A DNA stretch of 39,743 bases from Ignavibacteria bacterium GWF2_33_9 (GTDB lineage: Bacteria > Bacteroidota > Ignavibacteria > Kapaibacteriales > UBA2268), in NCBI GenBank assembly GCA_001804565.1, contig MHAC01000010.1:1000-40742 (forward strand). The letters are read 5' to 3'. Below are positions 35,601 through 39,743 of the stretch, piece by piece (positions within the stretch are counted from its first letter, which is position 1; every line of letters begins with the position of its first letter). The notes below the pieces were generated by a model that saw nothing but the letters and a program-made list of their open reading frames with translations, searched no databases and was not told the DNA's origin. The translations under genes and the position numbers were made by a program.

Positions 35601-38329
35601 TTGGTTACAATAATACTAATTTGACAATTGCCGGAAATCAGATTTATAATATTAATGCAAATTACCAAACAATGGGTATTGCTGTTGATCAGTCATTAAT
35701 ATCGCTTGCAAATTCTGATGCAACAGACTTTAAAATGCCAGATGGTTCAGATAATATCAATATTAATAGTAATGCAATTTGGGATATTAATGCAAATCAA
35801 GCAAGTACTATTCTTTGCGGTATCTATTGTGGAACTGAACGTAGTGACTTATTTACAACTCCGGTACATCCAAATTACAATATTGACAATGCTACCATTG
35901 CAAATAATACTGTAATAATTAATAATGATGAATTTTCAAATTCACAACCTTTGGCATGTATAGGAATTCAAAATACTAATAATTTGACTTTTGCAAATAA
36001 TGCATTAGCTAATTTGGATGAAGACAATACCAGCGGTATTAATGCATTAGTATTTTATGAAGGATCAGAAGTTCGCACAAACTCTAACTTAGTAATGGAT
36101 AACAATGCATACTATACTATTGAAGGTGTAGAAGTTGTTCGCTTCATTGAAACAGACCTTTCATCCAATATCCTTGAATTTGGTCAATACAATGAATTTG
36201 CTACTTTAGACCAATGGAAACTTTGGACCGGCCGAGATATAACATCAAGCTTTGGTTATAACTTTGTTAATGACTTAGTATTCCAAGGTGCTGATCCAAT
36301 GTTTGTATCCATGAAAACTAATCCTCAGCCAAAAGGTTCCGTTCTCAATAATCGTGGTAAGATTCTTAGTAATGTGACTAATGACATTTATCATAATGTT
36401 AGAGGTCAAAGTAATCAATATTATGATATTGGTGCAATTGAATTCAGTGGTCAGCCTTATATTAAGGATGTTGAACCATTTGGATTAATTAAAACAAATG
36501 TTAAGAAAAACACAGCACCGCAAGACTTCTCTGATGGATATTATGAAATGATTGACGAAATCACTAATTTCCAGGCAAGAGTTTATAATGGTGGTATAAA
36601 TACACAGTCACAAATTCCAGTAACAATTTCTATTTCTGTTGAAAATCCTGATGGTACTTTCAGCGGTTATATTAATGATACTAAATTTATACCTACATTG
36701 GCATCTTCAAGTTTTGCTGATGTTGATTTTGAATTGGCAGATGGCGTAGGTAATGAATTTGCTCCTAAGAGTTATTATGAAATTAATGCAGCACGTTCAG
36801 CACAAGGTCTTTCAACATTCTCAATTCCTTCTCAATTTATGCCAATGTATGCTAATGTAACTCCGCTTTACAAAGTAGAAGTTTCAACTCCATTGGATGA
36901 AAATAACAACAATAATACTAAGACTTATTACTTCAGATATTATGTAAGCAGAAGTCCAATTGACTTGATGACAATCGGTGGAAGTGATTTGACAGATATT
37001 TCTGAAAATGCCGGTATCAATGAAATTGCTACAAAAGAAAACTTGAATAAATTGAATTATGCACTCAAAGATTTAGGCTGGTACAATGACTATAGTGAAG
37101 GTAGATTCGATGTTGATTACATGTATTTCCCGGGATGGATGCCACAAGCACTCAACTTTAACCATTATACATCTGTAATTTGGTCAGATCAAGACTTCGA
37201 ACAATCTAGCAACAACTTAACAATTTATCAAGTTAATGCTCTCGGCAGATTCCTAGAAGAAGGTAACAATGGTGGTAAGAGAAATCTTATTATGGCATCT
37301 CAGGAAATTGCAAGATTAAACCGTCTTGGTTATGGTCAGACATTCCTGAATGATTACTTCAAGTTGAATAATAATTATCCATCAAATCCATTTGGTATTA
37401 ATGGTGATTATAATAACAACACAATTAAAGGTGTTGACATTGCTAAGAATTACATCTTTACTATCAAATCAACAGATATCACTGGTGATGATTATCCAAA
37501 ACCAGGTCTTTTGATGTTCAAAAATGAGACACCTGGTCAAACATTTATAGGTCATATTTATACAAAACTTGAACAAGGTAAAAATGGCGAAAATGATACT
37601 GAACCATATCCAAATAGTGAAAGAATTATGAGTGTTGCTACTAGTAACATTGCTTATAATGCTGTTTATCTTGGTGTGGATTGGCGTCACTTTGGTGATA
37701 TTATTTCCGTTGTTCGTGGTGTTAGTGACTTTATTGAATATCACGGAGGTAATTTATTACCTGTTGAATTGCTCAGCTTCAATCCTGAAGTTGCAGGTAA
37801 GAGAGTTGATATTAACTGGTCAACTTCTTCTGAAACTAATTTAGCTACATTTGAAATTGAAAAAGCTAATGGAACAAATACTGATTTCCGCACTATCGAA
37901 AAAATTCCTGCAAAAGGTAATAGCGTAGATGTTGTGAAATATGGTCCTGTTCAAGATTTGAATGTTGAATATGGTCAATCTTATTCATATCGCCTGAAAA
38001 TGACTGATAAAGACGGTTCTGTAAATTACAGTGATGTTAAAACAGTTGAAATTCGTGGCGAAGTTGGCTTTATCAACTTGAGCGATTTCACTCCAAGTCC
38101 TGCTTCTACTACAGCTAAAGCTGAATTAGTATTAGGTAATGAAATGCAGGTTCAAATTGCACTTTATGATATGAGCGGAAGATTAATAAACACCTTGATG
38201 TCAGGCAATCAAATTGCCGGTACTCAGGATGTGTTAATTGACGTGAAATCATTAACAAGTGGTACTTACACTATCATCCTCACTGCAGGTGATGTTGTAA
38301 TTACAAAGAACTTCCAAGTAGTCAAATAA
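32612..38329 (+). CDS. Giant surface protein: GEVED, Ig-like, beta-helix and T9SS sorting domains
   Basis: 1905 residues. Signal peptide about 1-31 (ends VSFAQ), then a Tyr/Pro-rich stretch (about 46-72), a GEVED domain (about 90-275, with LFIDWNLDADF near 148 and GETEDYIMEF near 266), beta-sandwich repeats (about 280-675), a right-handed beta-helix region (about 810-1160) with Asn-rich rungs such as NNTIEGNVIKN and NNVIKNNEISRI, a DUF11/Ig-like part, and an alpha/beta domain (about 1449-1710) that may be a flavodoxin- or GATase1-like fold. Then a fibronectin-like unit (about 1720-1815) and a T9SS type A sorting domain to 1905. Secreted via Sec then T9SS to the cell surface; probable adhesin or surface-layer role. 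AGG precedes the ATG only weakly; a strong terminator follows. Confidence 0.88.
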   Translation: MSNNNTLKNFLKWQLVLVFLLGMLMPKVSFAQNPLPEGYCEPQKPQPTWPTTYYYCYPAYYPVMYGYDPYYGSRIVDVKITKTDGEVVMDNPTSTSQYNKYNTVDCFEFFNDPAKIIQVAPGETYNFTTTIQHIYGFQSYNCTTYYFTQRLFIDWNLDADFVDSGEWINGPTGPNPSPAWRNYTASWAPTGCPTLKTYTYQIKIPETLEPGFTRIRFMTSYYYPYVDAPSTTYSDFSGANPCHNAYWYNYAEPPYNYGYGYKYSYGETEDYIMEFQLPIKEMFPSDKEPYDLLRAGVYYDDTNGNEKPWVTFYGAQASGVQMQYEIYGPLPATDVVYKAYDPNTSNPWIELAGLDNIHMSNSSGLFSVGGNGTFYSTIGGEYMVKATVRKPGTTDKILYKKFTVSWPEDLSVFRIISPRAAGTPDYFQYPRDNPIALTAEFQNVGEFDITKFKAIFEIYDTDGSLMHVYSKIYDVADGNPALKRGDKTIVILDNSFITSNVGFYKVVCKGELLSGDDYYMFNNVSRRTTEEPLFASVQFEFQAGAEDITFPKTSSEVIAYRPFRPIGYLANKGLNDISDVLCTFQYYLKSNPSIGGTKEVLVKEVASGLNNNKKYAIFPSVTLTEPGEYHCVFTVNLDGDGDPSDDVMEGDFTVVSGMSGTYTIGKLNSGSPRNYGSIDEATSALYLKGLSGNVTFEFTDSQYDVYSPFLGEAAWDLSSAILGLGYDEQKDEYHTLTFRPSADMAASENTVAINLHSQNGKGIVFGQSSSNVNAFAIINQDIEHELKGPFVNSGGYITFDGGNNKSLNFTIYSLTNDHASVFYLGRGSSNITIKNCLINNGTDATFNKAYIPRVGYNVADGFKFQDDIYTDVNGMHTYSAGIVNRASISYDAQEKQWGVLAETNHNNTIEGNVIKNFGIGIMSMGIGANLNSQNIFYKFFNSNNVIKNNEISRIAYAGIFVGFEDNTEVSYNNIYKVEGSVEGYGILAGYNGEGSYFGYNNTNLTIAGNQIYNINANYQTMGIAVDQSLISLANSDATDFKMPDGSDNININSNAIWDINANQASTILCGIYCGTERSDLFTTPVHPNYNIDNATIANNTVIINNDEFSNSQPLACIGIQNTNNLTFANNALANLDEDNTSGINALVFYEGSEVRTNSNLVMDNNAYYTIEGVEVVRFIETDLSSNILEFGQYNEFATLDQWKLWTGRDITSSFGYNFVNDLVFQGADPMFVSMKTNPQPKGSVLNNRGKILSNVTNDIYHNVRGQSNQYYDIGAIEFSGQPYIKDVEPFGLIKTNVKKNTAPQDFSDGYYEMIDEITNFQARVYNGGINTQSQIPVTISISVENPDGTFSGYINDTKFIPTLASSSFADVDFELADGVGNEFAPKSYYEINAARSAQGLSTFSIPSQFMPMYANVTPLYKVEVSTPLDENNNNNTKTYYFRYYVSRSPIDLMTIGGSDLTDISENAGINEIATKENLNKLNYALKDLGWYNDYSEGRFDVDYMYFPGWMPQALNFNHYTSVIWSDQDFEQSSNNLTIYQVNALGRFLEEGNNGGKRNLIMASQEIARLNRLGYGQTFLNDYFKLNNNYPSNPFGINGDYNNNTIKGVDIAKNYIFTIKSTDITGDDYPKPGLLMFKNETPGQTFIGHIYTKLEQGKNGENDTEPYPNSERIMSVATSNIAYNAVYLGVDWRHFGDIISVVRGVSDFIEYHGGNLLPVELLSFNPEVAGKRVDINWSTSSETNLATFEIEKANGTNTDFRTIEKIPAKGNSVDVVKYGPVQDLNVEYGQSYSYRLKMTDKDGSVNYSDVKTVEIRGEVGFINLSDFTPSPASTTAKAELVLGNEMQVQIALYDMSGRLINTLMSGNQIAGTQDVLIDVKSLTSGTYTIILTAGDVVITKNFQVVK

Positions 38330-38345
38330 TTGATTACTTTTCTAT

Positions 38346-38380
38346 AAAAAAAGGCTGTCCAAATTGGACAGCCTTTTTTT
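38346..38380. terminator. Intrinsic terminator after the giant surface protein
   Basis: GGCTGTCC (38353-38360), loop AAATT, GGACAGCC (38366-38373), flanked by seven A and seven T. Works on both strands, also ending the minus-strand gene that stops at 38397. Confidence 0.92.
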
Positions 38381-38396
38381 GTTTTTTAAAATTATT

Positions 38397-39743
38397 CTAC
38401 AATAACTTTTTGGATTTATGCATTAAAGGATTTAATAACTCCTGGAAATACTGAGACTGTTCAAAATCAATGTCATCAATAATTGTAATATCAAGTAATT
38501 TTTCCTTCCGGATTCCTGTACGATTATAATTTATCGAACTCAATGAGGCATTCCAACCCTCAGCCCATAGTAGAAAATCATCTTTCATTTCATTGTTTGC
38601 ATGCATTAGTATTAAGAAATCAATATCTGAATCGGGCATTGCATTTTCGTAGAAAACACTTCCTGTGAGATAAACTCCTTCAATATTAAACTTAGATGCA
38701 TTAATTGTATTCACAAAAGCTTCTGCCATCCTTAATCTCCATGTTTGCGATTCTGCAAGATTAATAATATTTGAATTTGAAGATGTGGATTCTTCAACAA
38801 TATCCTGGCTTAAAAAAGCAACAGCTTGTTCTTCATCAGAATTCATTAAAATTCTCAAGATTCTTCCATACGAAATTTCCCGAATATTAATTACTTTCAA
38901 TATGTGAGAAATATGCGAATATTGTTCCAGAAATCTTTCTAAAGTATTTGGTGCTTTTTCAAAAAATTCATAATTATAATTAACAGATGAATCTTCAGGA
39001 TATAGTGGTAAGTAAAAGATATTGGATTCGACTAAATCTTGGAAAAAATGAGTCCCAAAAGAAAGTTCCGGAACATAACCGTTTTTGTTCTGGGCAATTT
39101 CAATCAACATTGCAGTATTATTAATATCAGAATATGCTACTTTCACACCGAGACGAATATCATCTCTCGTACCCCATCTTCCTGGTCCCATAAGCACGAA
39201 AGTCTTTTTGGGCAGTATTCTGTTTAAATATCCAATTGCCCTTGCGACATCCTCTAATTCACTCAAATAAGAGGATTCTCCGTATTTTTTGGGGTCAACA
39301 TAAACAATATATGCAATATTTGGTACAATTGCATTTGAAACATGTTTACGAGCTGTAAAAAGTATATCATCGGCTGGAATATTTTTAGGTATTGGTTCAG
39401 GTTTAGTATCTATTCCAAAATAACTTTGCTGACGACATTGAAGCAAATATAAATTAGATCCATCGCAAGCAAATTCAATATCTACAGGTACCTGAAAATA
39501 ACTCTTTAAAGCCGTTAATAATGTACCGATTTGGCTGATATATTTAGTTCTGTTTATAAGATTATTAAAAGTTACAATGATATCGTCTCTTTTTGTATCA
39601 ATTCCTAATCCGACAGGTGCCTTAATATTCATAGGTTCTATAATCGAAAAAACTTCATTAATTAATGGGAAATTTGTTCCGATTTCTTCAATTAAAGAAC
39701 TAATTTCAACTGTTTCAAAGGTATTTGATTCCAAGTTTATTAA
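38397..39743 (-). CDS. PEP/pyruvate-binding domain protein fused to a nucleotidyltransferase domain (N-terminal part missing)
   Basis: Open to the right edge, so the start is outside; a TTG at 39734 would give 445 residues but is probably internal. Residues 1-105 (counted from 39734) are the end of an ATP-grasp PEP/pyruvate-binding domain (VDIEFACDGSNLYLLQCRQQ, like the PPDK N-domain close). A middle region has GPGRWGTRDDIRLGVKVAY (183-201) and SFGTHFFQDLVE. Residues about 330-445 form a nucleotidyltransferase: GS at 358-359, DSDID with Asp370 and Asp372, and a third Asp at 415 in LLDITII. All catalytic residues of the Polbeta-like fold are present. Known as uncharacterised PEP/pyruvate-binding domain proteins in Bacteroidota; substrate unknown. 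Confidence 0.82.
   Translation of the reverse strand, partial: LINLESNTFETVEISSLIEEIGTNFPLINEVFSIIEPMNIKAPVGLGIDTKRDDIIVTFNNLINRTKYISQIGTLLTALKSYFQVPVDIEFACDGSNLYLLQCRQQSYFGIDTKPEPIPKNIPADDILFTARKHVSNAIVPNIAYIVYVDPKKYGESSYLSELEDVARAIGYLNRILPKKTFVLMGPGRWGTRDDIRLGVKVAYSDINNTAMLIEIAQNKNGYVPELSFGTHFFQDLVESNIFYLPLYPEDSSVNYNYEFFEKAPNTLERFLEQYSHISHILKVINIREISYGRILRILMNSDEEQAVAFLSQDIVEESTSSNSNIINLAESQTWRLRMAEAFVNTINASKFNIEGVYLTGSVFYENAMPDSDIDFLILMHANNEMKDDFLLWAEGWNASLSSINYNRTGIRKEKLLDITIIDDIDFEQSQYFQELLNPLMHKSKKLL

Noticed and set aside
35435-35668. Antisense frame inside the giant surface protein
   Set aside because: It mirrors the Asn/Ile-rich beta-helix repeats; no start signal.
35330-36000. Short repeated AATATTAATGCAAAT-like words suggesting a DNA repeat array
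   Set aside because: They are explained by Asn/Ile-rich beta-helix rungs in the coding sequence, not by a separate repeat element.
1-39743. Search for CRISPR arrays, tRNA genes, insertion sequences, toxin-antitoxin pairs or defence genes
   Set aside because: None could be recognised; the intergenic regions are short and AT-rich and the genes are mostly housekeeping or envelope functions.

Overview
The window is AT-rich (about one third G+C by eye) and reads as an ordinary chromosomal segment of a Gram-negative bacterium of the Bacteroidota/Chlorobiota (FCB) group, most likely a member of Kapabacteria or Ignavibacteria. Evidence: three secreted proteins carry C-terminal type IX secretion (T9SS) sorting domains; there is a TamA-like Omp85 protein; several lipoproteins have clear lipoboxes, one with DUF4397 repeats; glycine dehydrogenase is of the split form (GcvPA); and the promoters match the Bacteroidota pattern TTTG-N19-TAnnTTTG. 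No tRNA, rRNA, CRISPR, insertion sequence, phage gene or integrase was seen.

Layout. Left edge to 352: AT-rich control region, with the ribosome binding site of a minus-strand gene lying off the left edge and a good promoter for the plus-strand beta-barrel gene at 352-1083. 984-8303 (minus): a run of seven genes in two promoter-separated groups. DUF2795 protein, TamA-like Omp85, thiamine pyrophosphokinase and CdsA come first; a secreted protein, an alpha/beta hydrolase and a T9SS-exported endonuclease/exonuclease/phosphatase follow. 8384-12631 (minus): a 1415-residue T9SS subtilisin-like protease. 12798-13751 (plus): an N-acetylglucosamine-kinase-like ATPase, separated by a bidirectional terminator from a lone nuoD (minus). 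15280-16397 (plus): two coupled small lipoproteins that look like diverged duplicates. 16394-19726 (minus): a YfhO-like membrane protein and folP. 19906-24669 (plus): rsfS, argS, a DUF4397-repeat lipoprotein and def. 24666-26401 (minus): tatA, a second TatA/B protein, a small thioredoxin-like protein and an RsuA/RluB pseudouridine synthase. 26661-30773 (plus): rplM-rpsI-rpsB-tsf-pyrH-frr, ending in an 18-bp bidirectional terminator. 30845-32170 (minus): gcvPA. 32612-38329 (plus): a 1905-residue GEVED/beta-helix/T9SS surface protein behind a 441-bp AT-rich leader. 38397 to the right edge (minus): the C-terminal part of a PEP/pyruvate-binding-domain protein fused to a nucleotidyltransferase domain.

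How the genes work together. The plus-strand core cluster makes ribosomal proteins, elongation factor Ts, UMP and recycling factor, and rsfS/argS/def add further translation functions. The envelope theme is strong: TamA-like assembly, CdsA lipid precursor, Tat export, YfhO and many exported proteins. The T9SS substrates (nuclease, protease, giant GEVED protein) suggest extracellular degradation and surface display. No convincing new defence or mobile system is visible. The most interesting items are the PEP-binding/nucleotidyltransferase fusion, the recurring promoter motif, the convergent overlap that extends a T9SS signal, repeated TAATCTA elements between tatA and rplM, the multi-domain giant surface protein, and a strong hairpin inside the hydrolase gene.
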